DNA of 51,155 nt from Burkholderiales bacterium UBA2463 (GTDB lineage Bacteria > Pseudomonadota > Gammaproteobacteria > Burkholderiales > Burkholderiaceae_A): NCBI GenBank assembly GCA_002342295.1, contig DDPR01000010.1, positions 287,331 through 338,485 of the forward strand. Reading direction: 5' to 3'. The number at the start of each line of letters is the position of its first letter. The stretch's first letter is position 1. The notes beneath the pieces are model-generated. The model was not told where the DNA came from and made no database searches. It was given only the letters and a program-made list of their open reading frames with translations. The translations under genes were made by a program, and so were the position numbers. Positions 38,554-47,231 of the stretch are shown piece by piece.

Positions 38554-40269
38554 ATGATTGTTGACCGGTCTTGCATTCGATTCAATTCAGTAGATGAACA
38601 GCGGCTTGGCGCCCTTGCTGCGGCCGTCGGGTCGCTCTGCCCCAAGCCCGTCTCGATCATCAGCCTGCGAGGCCATTTGGGCTCGGGAAAAACCACCTTC
38701 GCACGCGCCCTGCTCCGTGCACTGGGCATAGAGGGCCGTATTAAGAGCCCGAGCTTTTCGGTGGCCGAACAGTACGAAGCCACCTTTGGTCCCATTCATC
38801 ACCTTGACCTGTATCGGCTTGATCGCCCGGACGCCTGGAGGGCTGCGGGGCTTCGAGAGATCCTCTCGGCCGAGGGCCTCTGCCTCATCGAGTGGCCAGA
38901 ACGCGCAGAGGGACTGCCTGCCGCAGACCTCGACATCCTCTTCGAGTGGGCGCAGGAGGGCTCGCCCGAGGGGCCCCGGCGCATCACGCTTCAGACCCCC
39001 AAGGACCCGGCCTTGCTCGAGCAACTCGCACGCGTCTGCAAGCAGCCCGCTGGAGCGGAGCCCTCGGATCGACGTGAGCTTTTGCTGGGCCTGGGAGCAA
39101 CGCTTCTCATTGGTCTTGTGAGCAGGCCAGCCCGGGCAGTCGATGTCTTGGGGGTGCGAATTTGGCCAGCCAGCGATTACACGAGAGTGACGATTGAGCA
39201 CGACACAGCGGACCTGGTCTTTCGCACCCAACTGCTCACGGAGCCCGATCGGCTGGTGGTGGATATCGATGGCATGACGCTCAACCCCACGCTCAGGGAG
39301 TTGGTGGCGCGAGTGGCCAACAACGATCCCTATATCGCGGCCCTTCGGGTCGGCCAGTTCAAGCCGGGTGTGGTGCGCATGGTCTTTGATTTGCGCCAAC
39401 CCATTCGCCCTCAGGTTTACTCCATGCCGCCAGTGGCTCAATACCGACATCGACTTGTCGTAGATCTTCTTCCCGCTCAGGAGCAGGACCCGCTGATGAG
39501 TTTTCTGCAGAGTTACGAGCAGAAAAAGGCTGGTCCCAACGCGGGGGACGCCCCGGTTCAAAGGCTCGTCACCATCGCGCTCGACCCAGGGCATGGCGGG
39601 GAGGACCCCGGCGCCATCGGCAAGCGCGGCACACGCGAAAAGGATGTGGTGCTGCGCATGGCCCAGGCCCTGAAGAAAGAAATTGATGCCCAGCCCGCCA
39701 TGCGGGCCTACTTGACGCGGGACGCGGACTACTTTGTTCCGCTGGGTAAGCGCGTAGAAAAGGCTCGCCGGGTTCGCGCGGATCTCTTCGTCTCTATTCA
39801 CGCAGATGCCTGGGTATCGCCCAAGGCCCAGGGCTCCTCGGTCTATGTGCTCTCTGAGCATGGCGCCACGAGCGCCGCGGCGCGTTGGATGGCACGCAAA
39901 GAAAATGAGTCCGACAAGATCGGAGGCTTCTCGTGGATCTCTCAAGATCGGCAACTCGCCCAGACGCTTCTCGATATGTCGACCACCGCACAGATCAAAG
40001 ACTCAATCCGTCTGGCTCGCGCGGTGTTGGGCGAGATTGGTGACATCAATTCCCTGCACAAACGCCAGGTGGAGCAGGCCGGATTCGCGGTGCTCAAAGC
40101 GCCGGATATTCCATCGGTTCTCGTCGAGACAGCCTTTATCAGCAACCCAGAGGAGGAACTGAGGCTTCGAGACGATCGCTACCAACAGCAGATGGCCAAA
40201 GCCCTGCTGCGAGGCATTCGCCGCTATCTCGCGCAGAACCCGCCTCTTTCGAAGTCTGGCCTCACCTAA
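38554..40269 (+). CDS. TsaE-AmiC fusion: t6A ATPase joined to an exported N-acetylmuramoyl-L-alanine amidase
   Basis: One open frame of 571 residues encodes two proteins usually made separately. Residues 1 to about 153 are TsaE, the ATPase that assists TsaD in t6A synthesis (SLRGHLGSGKTTFARALLRA; HLDLYRLDRPDAW; LCLIEWPERAE). Then comes a Tat-like signal with Arg-Arg at about residues 169-170 (DRRELLLGLGATLLIGL, ending SRPARA) and AmiC: an AMIN domain (VRIWPASDYTRVTIEHD) and an amidase_3 domain (IALDPGHGGEDPGAIGKRG, VSIHADAW, VLVETAFISNP), a cell-wall hydrolase for daughter-cell separation. An internal TTG at 39013 behind AAGGA could start AmiC alone. ATG 38530 is an alternative start. miaA follows eight bases on. 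Confidence 0.85.
   Translation: MIVDRSCIRFNSVDEQRLGALAAAVGSLCPKPVSIISLRGHLGSGKTTFARALLRALGIEGRIKSPSFSVAEQYEATFGPIHHLDLYRLDRPDAWRAAGLREILSAEGLCLIEWPERAEGLPAADLDILFEWAQEGSPEGPRRITLQTPKDPALLEQLARVCKQPAGAEPSDRRELLLGLGATLLIGLVSRPARAVDVLGVRIWPASDYTRVTIEHDTADLVFRTQLLTEPDRLVVDIDGMTLNPTLRELVARVANNDPYIAALRVGQFKPGVVRMVFDLRQPIRPQVYSMPPVAQYRHRLVVDLLPAQEQDPLMSFLQSYEQKKAGPNAGDAPVQRLVTIALDPGHGGEDPGAIGKRGTREKDVVLRMAQALKKEIDAQPAMRAYLTRDADYFVPLGKRVEKARRVRADLFVSIHADAWVSPKAQGSSVYVLSEHGATSAAARWMARKENESDKIGGFSWISQDRQLAQTLLDMSTTAQIKDSIRLARAVLGEIGDINSLHKRQVEQAGFAVLKAPDIPSVLVETAFISNPEEELRLRDDRYQQQMAKALLRGIRRYLAQNPPLSKSGLT
39001..39015 (+). promoter_or_regulatory. Possible internal ribosome site and TTG start for AmiC
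   Basis: AAGGA (39001-39005) is seven bases before an in-frame TTG (39013-39015), at residue 154 of the fused frame, where an ordinary TsaE would end. Starting here would give about 418 residues with the Tat-like signal about 15 residues in, as expected for an amidase precursor. It could let the cell make AmiC alone; this is inferred, not shown. Confidence 0.45.
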
Positions 40270-40277
40270 AGCGCGAG

Positions 40278-41231
40278 ATGGCTGGCTCGGCCCCCCCCGT
40301 TCTCTGCCTCATTGGGCCCACGGCATCCGGCAAATCAAGTCTCGCCATGGACCTGGCCCGAAGCCGTCATTTCGGCACCATTGAAATCGTCAACATGGAC
40401 TCGGCCATGGTCTATCGCGGTCTGGACATCGGGACCGCCAAGCCCAGTCGGCAGGAGCAGTCCGAGGTCCGACAACACCTCATTGATTTGGTGGAGCCCA
40501 CGGAGCGCTACTCGGTCGCACAGTTTTTGACCGATGCGAGAAAGGCCATTGATGACATTCGAGCGCGTGGCCATACGCCCGTGGTTGTGGGGGGCACCAT
40601 GCTTTACTTCAAGGCCCTGCGAGAAGGACTCGATCTCCTGCCCAGCTGCCCCGATCACATTCGAGTGGAAATTGAGGGGCAAGCAAGGCAGGAGGGCTGG
40701 CCGGTCCTCCATGCCCAGCTGACCAAGGTGGACCCGCAGACGGCAGCGCGGCTTGCACCCAACGATGCACAGCGGATCTGTCGAGCGCTTGAGGTCTGGC
40801 ATCACACGGGGCAGACGCTCAGCTCATGGATTGCGCAAAGCCAGAGTCAGCCCGGGGACCGTCTGGCAGGCCTCTGCCTCAGGGTGGTGGCCTTGATGCC
40901 CTCAGACCGGGCCTGGCTCCATGCCCGCATTGAGCAGCGTTTCCGGCTCATGCTTGAGCAAGGATTCCTCCAGGAGGTGGCTGGCCTCATGAGACACGAG
41001 GGGCTCAGCGCTCACCACCCGAGCATGCGGTGCGTGGGCTATCGGCAGGCCTGGGCACACCTGAGCGGAGAGATCGACAGAGAGGCCCTCTTGAGAAAAG
41101 GCATTGAGGCCACGCGTCAGCTCGCCAAGCGTCAGATCACATGGCTGCGGAGTTTTCCGGGACTCAGCGCCCTTGAGCCTCGCGGGGCCAGCTGGGATCA
41201 GCTGATCACGGTCTGGGGCTCGTCGCCCTGA
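40278..41231 (+). CDS. miaA: tRNA dimethylallyltransferase MiaA
   Basis: MiaA prenylates A37 of tRNAs that read UNN codons. The 317-residue protein has the P-loop GPTASGKSSLAMDLA near its start, the substrate loop NMDSAMVYRGLDIGTAKPS, GGTMLYFKALREGL, and the C-terminal region with RQLAKRQITWLRS. Length is normal. It follows the tsaE-amiC gene by eight bases and belongs to the same rightward unit, so two tRNA position-37 genes are adjacent. Its 3' end overlaps the convergent purM by 34 bases. Confidence 0.95.
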   Translation: MAGSAPPVLCLIGPTASGKSSLAMDLARSRHFGTIEIVNMDSAMVYRGLDIGTAKPSRQEQSEVRQHLIDLVEPTERYSVAQFLTDARKAIDDIRARGHTPVVVGGTMLYFKALREGLDLLPSCPDHIRVEIEGQARQEGWPVLHAQLTKVDPQTAARLAPNDAQRICRALEVWHHTGQTLSSWIAQSQSQPGDRLAGLCLRVVALMPSDRAWLHARIEQRFRLMLEQGFLQEVAGLMRHEGLSAHHPSMRCVGYRQAWAHLSGEIDREALLRKGIEATRQLAKRQITWLRSFPGLSALEPRGASWDQLITVWGSSP

Positions 41232-42283
41232 CGCGCGCGCACGCGACCGATGGCATAGACCCGCTCGCCTGCTGCTGTGAGGGTCGCGGCAATCTCATCG
41301 GCCGCATGCGCATCCACAACCACCACCATCCCAATTCCGCAGTTAAAGACGCGATGCATCTCGTGCTCGTCGATCTGACCCTGCTCCTGTATCCATTCCA
41401 TCACCGCAGGCAATGGCCAGGACCCTTTATTGAGGGCGGCACAGAGGTCCTCTGGCAACACGCGCGGCAGGTTACCCACGAGCCCCCCTCCCGTGATGTG
41501 GGCGAGCGCATGAATGGACTCGGGGTGGGTCTTTAAGGCAGCCAGAATGGGCTTGACGTAGAGACGGGTGGGCTCCATCACCAGCTCGCCCAGGGTCGCC
41601 CGCCGACCCGATCGGTCGCTGCACTCAAGCTCAATCGCGCCCAGAGACTGCGCATGGATGGTTCCAAGGCTTCGCTCAAGCACGGCCCGAACCAATGAGT
41701 AGCCATTGCTGTGAAATCCACTCGAGGCAAGGCCAAGCACCACATCACCCTCTCGCACACGGCGAGCATCCAGAATTTTTGCGCGCTCCACCACGCCCAC
41801 TGCAAAGCCCGCAAGATCATATTCTCCGGGCTCGTACATGCCGGGCATCTCTGCAGTCTCACCGCCAATGAGCGCGCACCCAGACTCCTCACAGCCCCGG
41901 GCCACGCCGGAGATGACAGCCGCCGCCGTGTCGACGCTTAGATGTCCGCAGGCGAAATAGTCGAGAAAGAAGAGGGGCTCGGCCCCCTGAACCAGAATGT
42001 CGTTCACACTCATGGCCACCAGATCGATGCCCACGGTGTGATGAACATCCAGCGCAAAGGCGAGCTTGAGCTTGGTTCCAACCCCATCGGTTCCGGAGAC
42101 CAGAACCGGGTCGGTCAGGCCCTTGGGCATGGAAAAGAGCGCGCCAAAGCCCCCAATACCGGCCATGACCTCCGGCCGCATCGTTCTCTTTGCAAGGGGC
42201 TTGATGCGGTCGACCAGCGCGTCGCCGGCCTCAATGTCCACACCTGCGTCGCGATAGGTAATGCCGCTTGATTTTGCGTTCAT
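41198..42283 (-). CDS. purM: Phosphoribosylformylglycinamidine cyclo-ligase PurM
   Basis: PurM makes aminoimidazole ribonucleotide in purine synthesis. From ATG 42283 it has 361 residues, slightly longer than usual. Family motifs are ITYRDAGVDIEAGDALV, PVLVSGTDGVGTKLKLAF, MSVNDILVQGAEPLFFLDYFA, LIGGETAEMPGMYEPGEYDL, GLASSGFHSNGYSL and HITGGGLVGNLPRVLP. It is divergent from hda across 27 bases, a common order in Burkholderiales, and its 3' end overlaps miaA by 34 bases. Confidence 0.96.
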   Translation of the reverse strand: MNAKSSGITYRDAGVDIEAGDALVDRIKPLAKRTMRPEVMAGIGGFGALFSMPKGLTDPVLVSGTDGVGTKLKLAFALDVHHTVGIDLVAMSVNDILVQGAEPLFFLDYFACGHLSVDTAAAVISGVARGCEESGCALIGGETAEMPGMYEPGEYDLAGFAVGVVERAKILDARRVREGDVVLGLASSGFHSNGYSLVRAVLERSLGTIHAQSLGAIELECSDRSGRRATLGELVMEPTRLYVKPILAALKTHPESIHALAHITGGGLVGNLPRVLPEDLCAALNKGSWPLPAVMEWIQEQGQIDEHEMHRVFNCGIGMVVVVDAHAADEIAATLTAAGERVYAIGRVRARQGDEPQTVIS

Positions 42284-42310
42284 AGGCCAACATCCGGAAA
42301 ATTGCATTTT

Positions 42311-43060
42311 ATGGGACATGCCCCCTCCGATCCGGATCAGTTCGTCCTAGACCTGCTCTCCAGCCCTGAGCCCTCACTCGAAGATGGCGTGCCGGGCCGC
42401 AATCATGAGGCCCTCACCTGGCTTGCGCAGTTTTGTGAAAACACAGCCGATGACACGGCCCCCTCGAGCCTCCTGCTCTGGGGTGCGCCGGGCTGCGGAA
42501 AGACTTTTTGGTTGACGGCCTGGGCGCGGGCCAGTGAACCCCCTCCCATCTTGCTCGACTGTCGTCAACGCGACGCGGAGGCCCTGGCTCGCGAGGGCCT
42601 CGAGGCCAACATCGGTCCCCAAAGGCTCTGGCTCATCGACAACCTCGATGCCGCCTCACCCCCCCTGCAGGGCATTCTGTTTCGGCTCTGGGTTGGCCTG
42701 CGTGAGCGCGGGCAGCGGCTGGTGTGCTCTGCGGGCGCTGCGCCTGCGCGACTCACACACCTTCGGGAAGACCTGCGCACTCGCCTGGGCCAGGGCCTGA
42801 TCTTTGAGCTCACCGAGCTCTCCGAGCCCGAGCAGTTGCAAGCCCTGCGAGAGCGCGCCCATCGCCTGGGCTGGATGAGCAGTCCGTTGAGTGAGTCATA
42901 CGACCACCTCTTTGGGTATATGCTCACTCGGCTTCCCCGCAACCTTGCCTTCCTGACGCGGCTCATGGACGCAGCCAACAGCCGTGCACTGGCGCTTCAG
43001 CGACCCATATCCCTGCCTCTGGTGAGAGCACTCTTTGAATCCAGCCTGATGCACGCTTGA
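42311..43060 (+). CDS. hda: DnaA inactivator Hda-like AAA+ protein
   Basis: Hda couples the sliding clamp to ATP hydrolysis by DnaA, preventing extra initiation. The 249-residue protein starts with a short clamp-contact-like stretch (DQFVLDLLSSPEPSLEDG), then the AAA+ core with WGAPGCGKTFWLTAWA (P-loop), RLWLIDNLDAA (Walker B) and AGAAPARLTHLREDLRTRL (sensor and arginine finger region). It has the Hda length and the usual purM-hda context. An in-frame TTG at 42302 is an alternative start. The next gene follows at once, with two bases between. Confidence 0.85.
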   Translation: MGHAPSDPDQFVLDLLSSPEPSLEDGVPGRNHEALTWLAQFCENTADDTAPSSLLLWGAPGCGKTFWLTAWARASEPPPILLDCRQRDAEALAREGLEANIGPQRLWLIDNLDAASPPLQGILFRLWVGLRERGQRLVCSAGAAPARLTHLREDLRTRLGQGLIFELTELSEPEQLQALRERAHRLGWMSSPLSESYDHLFGYMLTRLPRNLAFLTRLMDAANSRALALQRPISLPLVRALFESSLMHA

Positions 43061-43062
43061 GA

Positions 43063-43752
43063 ATGCAGCCCAGAATCCTTGCCCTCTTCGACCTTGATCA
43101 CACGCTTTTGCCCCTCGACAGCGACGTCATGTGGGCCCAACACCTCGTTGAGGTGGGGGCAGTGGAGCCCACCTGGCACCAGCGTCGCAATGACCACTTC
43201 TTTGAGCAATACAAGCAAGGCACGCTCAACATCGATGAATTTCTCGCGTTTCAGCTTGCGCCGCTGGCGGCCCACCCCCGCGCTCAACTCGAGGCCTGGC
43301 GCGAGGCATTTTTTCGTTCGCGCATCGAGCCCCAGATCACACCCGAGGCTCGCGCTCTGGTCGATCAGCACCGTGAGGCAGGGCATCTCACCGCCATCGT
43401 GACGGCCACCAACGAATTCATCACGGCACCCATCGCCAGAGCCTTTGGCGTGGAGCACCTCATTGCGACCCTTGTTCAAGAGGAGGATGGTGCCTTCACG
43501 GGGCGCTCCTACGGCGTTCCGAGTTTCCGAGAGGGCAAGGTCACTCGGGTGGCGCAGTGGCTGGCCCTCATGGGGCACGATCTCGAAGGCTTCGAGGAGT
43601 CGCATTTCTACAGCGACTCGCTCAACGACCTGCCCCTGCTGTCGCGAGTGAGCCGCCCGGTGGCCGTCAACCCCGACCAGACGCTCAAGCAGCACGCCCA
43701 GGATCAGGGGTGGCCGGTGATCCATCTCTTTTCGGAGAAGAGTGCCACGTGA
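43063..43752 (+). CDS. HAD-IB family phosphatase (SerB-like)
   Basis: The 229-residue protein is a HAD-superfamily subfamily IB hydrolase of unknown substrate. The nucleophile motif is LFDLDHTLLPLDSD near residues 9-22, followed by a helical cap. Motif II is seen in IVTATNEFIT and motifs III and IV in REGKVTRVAQWL and FYSDSLNDLPLL. This family is similar to phosphoserine phosphatase and to phospholipid- or sugar-phosphatases. It lies between hda and pcnB; the latter overlaps its stop by GTGA. Confidence 0.83.
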   Translation: MQPRILALFDLDHTLLPLDSDVMWAQHLVEVGAVEPTWHQRRNDHFFEQYKQGTLNIDEFLAFQLAPLAAHPRAQLEAWREAFFRSRIEPQITPEARALVDQHREAGHLTAIVTATNEFITAPIARAFGVEHLIATLVQEEDGAFTGRSYGVPSFREGKVTRVAQWLALMGHDLEGFEESHFYSDSLNDLPLLSRVSRPVAVNPDQTLKQHAQDQGWPVIHLFSEKSAT

Positions 43753-45137
43753 TCAAGAAGATTCTTCGGACTCTGGTCGGGCTCACCCCAGGCCACACTC
43801 GGGGCCATCGCCATGCCGGCCGCCGAGAGCCCGAAGTCTTCAAGGCAAGCAAGATTGGGATTGACCGGTCGCTGGTGTCCTCGGCTGCCATGCGCACCAT
43901 CGACGGGCTGCACAAGGGGGGCTTCGAGGCCTTTATTGTGGGTGGGGCGGTTCGAGACCTTCTTCTGGGCATGCGCCCCAAAGATTTCGATGTCGCAACA
44001 GATGCCACCCCAGACGAGGTCCAACGACTCTTTCGCAGGGCGCGCATCATCGGGCGACGCTTTCAGATCGTTCATGTGCTCTTTGGGCCCGAGACCATTG
44101 AGGTCTCCACCTTTCGCGCCCTCGCCCCCGAAAACCAGCTCACGGACGCCCATGGCCGCGTCCTGAGCGACAACACCTTTGGTGAACAGCACGAGGATGC
44201 CGCCCGCCGAGACTTCACCATCAATGCCCTCTACTACGATCCGGCCAGCGACACCGTGCTGGACTACCACCAGGGCGTGAAAGACCTGAAGGCGAGAACC
44301 CTCCGCATGATTGGGGATCCGGCCCAGCGATATCGCGAGGACCCAGTGCGCATGCTCCGGGTGGTGCGCTTCATGGCCAAGCTGCAGTTCAAGGTCGATG
44401 CGGCCACCCTCTCGCCGGTTCAGAAACTTGCACCCCTTATCCAACATGTCCCCGAGGCGCGACTCTTTGACGAGATGGTGAAGCTTCTTCATTCAGGTCA
44501 AGCCCTGGCGGCCCTACACGCCCTCCGAGACCAAGGCCTTCATCACGGTTGCCTGCCGCTGGTCGATGTTGTACTCGAGCCTGAGGGGAGCGAGGACGAG
44601 CGGGAAAAGGCCATTCGTTTTGTTGAGCTCGCCCTTCAAAGCACCGACGATCGCATTCGAGAGGGCAAGCCTGTCTCTGTGGGCTTTCTCTTTGCCAGCC
44701 TCCTGTGGAACCTCGTGCTCAGGCGCTGGACAAAGCACCAGACTGCTGGCGAGAAGCCCATTCCGGCCCTGCACCTGGCCATCGATGAGGTGATTGAAAC
44801 GCAGCTTGATGCGCTTGCCATTCAAAAGCGCGTGGTCTCAGACCTTCGAGAGATCTGGCTTCTGCAGCCCCGCTTCGAAAAGCGAGGAGGCCAATTCGCC
44901 TTTCGCCTCATGGAACACATGCGCTTTCGCGCAGGCTACGATTTTCTCCTGCTGCGCGCTGACGCGGGTCAGATTGACGATGCCTTGGCGAACTGGTGGA
45001 CCGACTTCATTGATGCAAGTGATGACGATCGGGCACAGATGGTGCAGGCACTTGGCCGCCAGCAGAGCAGCGGGTCTCGCCCCCGGCGCAGACGAAAACG
45101 CAGTTCGCCTGCAGCACCGCCCGCCGACGAGGCATGA
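43749..45137 (+). CDS. pcnB: Poly(A) polymerase PcnB
   Basis: PcnB adds poly(A) to RNA 3' ends, which speeds decay. From the GTG at 43749 (ribosome site GGAGAAGAG) it has 462 residues. The nucleotidyltransferase head is clear: FIVGGAVRDLLLGMRPKDFDVATDA (active site with DFDVATDA) and GRRFQIVHVLFG, ARRDFTINALYYD, and RYREDPVRMLRVVRFMAKL. The C-terminus is Arg/Ser rich (SGSRPRRRRKRSSP), a feature of the family. The frame is open upstream within the HAD gene, but homology and the GTGA overlap support 43749. folK overlaps by ATGA. Confidence 0.95.
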   Translation: MIKKILRTLVGLTPGHTRGHRHAGRREPEVFKASKIGIDRSLVSSAAMRTIDGLHKGGFEAFIVGGAVRDLLLGMRPKDFDVATDATPDEVQRLFRRARIIGRRFQIVHVLFGPETIEVSTFRALAPENQLTDAHGRVLSDNTFGEQHEDAARRDFTINALYYDPASDTVLDYHQGVKDLKARTLRMIGDPAQRYREDPVRMLRVVRFMAKLQFKVDAATLSPVQKLAPLIQHVPEARLFDEMVKLLHSGQALAALHALRDQGLHHGCLPLVDVVLEPEGSEDEREKAIRFVELALQSTDDRIREGKPVSVGFLFASLLWNLVLRRWTKHQTAGEKPIPALHLAIDEVIETQLDALAIQKRVVSDLREIWLLQPRFEKRGGQFAFRLMEHMRFRAGYDFLLLRADAGQIDDALANWWTDFIDASDDDRAQMVQALGRQQSSGSRPRRRRKRSSPAAPPADEA

Positions 45138-45682
45138 CCGACGCGCACCCGCGTCCAGCGCTGGTTGCGTTGGGCGCAAACCTCCCGTGGCAGGGCACCG
45201 AGCCCGCGCAGACGCTTCGTCTGGCCTTCGACGCGCTCGCCACCGCGCCCGAGATCTCTCATGCCCGACTCAGCAGCCTCTGGCGCTCCGCGCCAGAGCG
45301 GGCCGAGGGCCCAGACTTCATCAATGCGGTGGCCCTCCTGCAGACGGCCCTCGCGCCCGAGGGCCTGCTGGCCCTGCTGCTGCGCCTGGAGCGAGCCTTC
45401 GGCCGAGAGCGACCCACCACCCCCAACGCGCGCCCCGGGCAGGCCCTCTCCGCCGCGCGCACGCTCGATCTCGATCTCATCTGGATGCAGGACGAGGCCC
45501 GTGCAACGCCCGAACTCACCCTCCCTCATCCTCGAGCAGGTGCGCGCGCCTTCGTTCTGCTGCCCCTCTGTGAACTCGCGCCCCAGACCCCCCTGGCCGC
45601 GCCCAACGGCGGCCTACAGGCGGCTCAGACTCTCCTGCGGAGCCTACCGGGTGATAGAGTCTCTTCATGTCGCTTGCACTGA
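45134..45682 (+). CDS. folK: Hydroxymethyldihydropterin pyrophosphokinase FolK
   Basis: FolK transfers pyrophosphate to hydroxymethyl-dihydropterin in folate synthesis. The 182-residue protein has the family start ALVALGANLPWQGTEPAQ, the central GPDFINAVALLQT and the signature loop SAARTLDLDLIWM with LPHPRAGARAFVLLPLCELAP. It is a little longer and more Ala/Arg-rich than usual. It is coupled to pcnB by ATGA and overlaps the next kinase gene by 16 bases. Confidence 0.88.
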   Translation: MTDAHPRPALVALGANLPWQGTEPAQTLRLAFDALATAPEISHARLSSLWRSAPERAEGPDFINAVALLQTALAPEGLLALLLRLERAFGRERPTTPNARPGQALSAARTLDLDLIWMQDEARATPELTLPHPRAGARAFVLLPLCELAPQTPLAAPNGGLQAAQTLLRSLPGDRVSSCRLH

Positions 45683-46353
45683 CCCCAGCACCGACCACAG
45701 TCTCTCGGCCGGCCTGGACAGATCGCTTCCGCTCCATCGTTTTTGAGGGTCCGATTGGAGTGGGCAAGAGTTCGCTTGCCCTGAAATTCGCCGATCGCTA
45801 CGGCTATGCGCCCCTGCTTGAAGCGCCCCAAGAGAACCCCTTTCTGGCTCGCTTCTACCGCGACTCCGCCCGTTACGCCCTCCCCACACAGCTCTTTTTC
45901 TTGTTTCAACGGATCGATCAACTTCGTGATCTCTCTCAGCGCGATCTCTTCTCGGAGCACCTGGTCTCAGACTTCATGATCGAGAAAGATCCGCTCTTTG
46001 CCGCACTCACGCTGACAGACGACGAGCAGGTTCTCTACCAAAAGATTTATGAGTCTCTGCGGCCTCAGATGCCCACACCAGATCTCGTGGTCCTTCTCCA
46101 GGCAAGCCCCGCCCATCTCATCGAGCGTATACGTCTGCGCGGCATTCCCATGGAGCAGAACATGTCGAGCGAGTACCTCACGCGACTCTCGGAGGCCTAT
46201 ACCCAGTTCTTCCACGCCTACGATGAGGCACCGCTTCTTATCGTCAACACGGCCGCGCTCAACCCCATCGACAACGACGAAGACTTTGAGACCCTGGTGC
46301 AGCAGATTGCAGGCTTCCGGGGGCGCCGCAGCTTTTTTAATCTCACCGCATGA
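45667..46353 (+). CDS. Deoxynucleoside kinase family protein
   Basis: The 228-residue protein resembles the deoxynucleoside kinases (deoxyadenosine/deoxyguanosine type) that phosphorylate nucleosides for salvage. Features are IVFEGPIGVGKSSLALKFA (P-loop), the substrate region LFFLFQRIDQLRDL, HLVSDFMIEKDPLFA (substrate-binding arm), PDLVVLLQASPAHLIERI and ERIRLRGIPMEQNM (arginine-rich lid). Which nucleoside it uses cannot be told. It overlaps folK by 16 bases and shares ATGA with panC. Confidence 0.85.
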   Translation: MSLALTPAPTTVSRPAWTDRFRSIVFEGPIGVGKSSLALKFADRYGYAPLLEAPQENPFLARFYRDSARYALPTQLFFLFQRIDQLRDLSQRDLFSEHLVSDFMIEKDPLFAALTLTDDEQVLYQKIYESLRPQMPTPDLVVLLQASPAHLIERIRLRGIPMEQNMSSEYLTRLSEAYTQFFHAYDEAPLLIVNTAALNPIDNDEDFETLVQQIAGFRGRRSFFNLTA

Positions 46354-47231
46354 AGATTGTTCACACCATTGCAGACCTTCGAGCCCAGCTGCGTGGCCAG
46401 CTGCGAACAGCCTTCGTGCCCACCATGGGCTGCCTGCACGAGGGTCATCTCTCACTCATGCGCATCGCAGCCCGACACGGAGACCCGGTGGTAGCCAGCA
46501 TTTTCGTCAACCGGCTGCAGTTCGCGCCACATGAAGATTTCGATCGATATCCTCGACAACTCGCAGCTGATGCCGAGAAGTTAGCCGCTGAGGGTGTCTA
46601 CGTTCTGTTTGCGCCCGATGAATCTGAGATCTTTCCGGAGCCACAGGTCTTTCGCGTTCAACCTCCGAGCGAGCTTGGCAACATGCTGGAGGGCGAGTTT
46701 CGACCTGGTTTCTTTGGGGGTGTCTCCACCATCGTGCTCAAACTCTTTCACTGCGTTCAACCCCAGGTGGCGGTGTTTGGCAAAAAGGATTACCAGCAGC
46801 AGATGCTGGTCCGCCAGATGTGCGCCCAGTTTTCGCTGCCCACCGAGGTCATCTCGGCCGAGACCGTCAGAGACGCGGATGGCCTGGCGCTCTCTTCCAG
46901 AAATGCCTATCTCAGCGACGAGGAGCGCACTGAGGCTCCGAGGCTCTACGAGACCCTCAAACAGGTGCGATCACGCATTGAGGCTGCACGCGACAGCGCG
47001 TCTTTGTCGGTTGAGGTCTGCAGGGAGCTTGAAGACGCTGCCTTAGGGCTTCTTCGCGGCAGGGGCTGGCAGCCCGACTATCTCAGCATTCGCCGACAGG
47101 CTGATCTGGCTGAGCCGACCGCCGAGGCGTTTTCTCTGGGCGGGCTGCACCAGCCCCTTGTCATTCTGGTAGCCGCCCGTCTCGGACAGACGCGACTCAT
47201 CGACAACCTAGAGGTCGACGTAGGGGGCTAG
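46350..47231 (+). CDS. panC: Pantothenate synthetase PanC
   Basis: PanC joins pantoate and beta-alanine to pantothenate. The 293-residue protein has the family motifs FVPTMGCLHEGHLSLMRIA (HIGH-like), PQVAVFGKKDYQQQMLVRQM and RDADGLALSSRNAYLS. The usual FVNPLQF reads FVNRLQF here, a replaced conserved proline near the active site. The HEGH motif and the KKDYQQ loop are intact. It is coupled to the kinase gene by ATGA. panB is not adjacent. Its stop shares CTAG with a small convergent ORF. Confidence 0.95.
   Translation: MKIVHTIADLRAQLRGQLRTAFVPTMGCLHEGHLSLMRIAARHGDPVVASIFVNRLQFAPHEDFDRYPRQLAADAEKLAAEGVYVLFAPDESEIFPEPQVFRVQPPSELGNMLEGEFRPGFFGGVSTIVLKLFHCVQPQVAVFGKKDYQQQMLVRQMCAQFSLPTEVISAETVRDADGLALSSRNAYLSDEERTEAPRLYETLKQVRSRIEAARDSASLSVEVCRELEDAALGLLRGRGWQPDYLSIRRQADLAEPTAEAFSLGGLHQPLVILVAARLGQTRLIDNLEVDVGG

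Noticed and set aside
38587..39954. Long open frame on the minus strand, antisense to tsaE-amiC
   Set aside because: It is a mirror of the well-supported plus-strand gene, has no recognisable domains, and shows composition typical of a GC-rich shadow frame.
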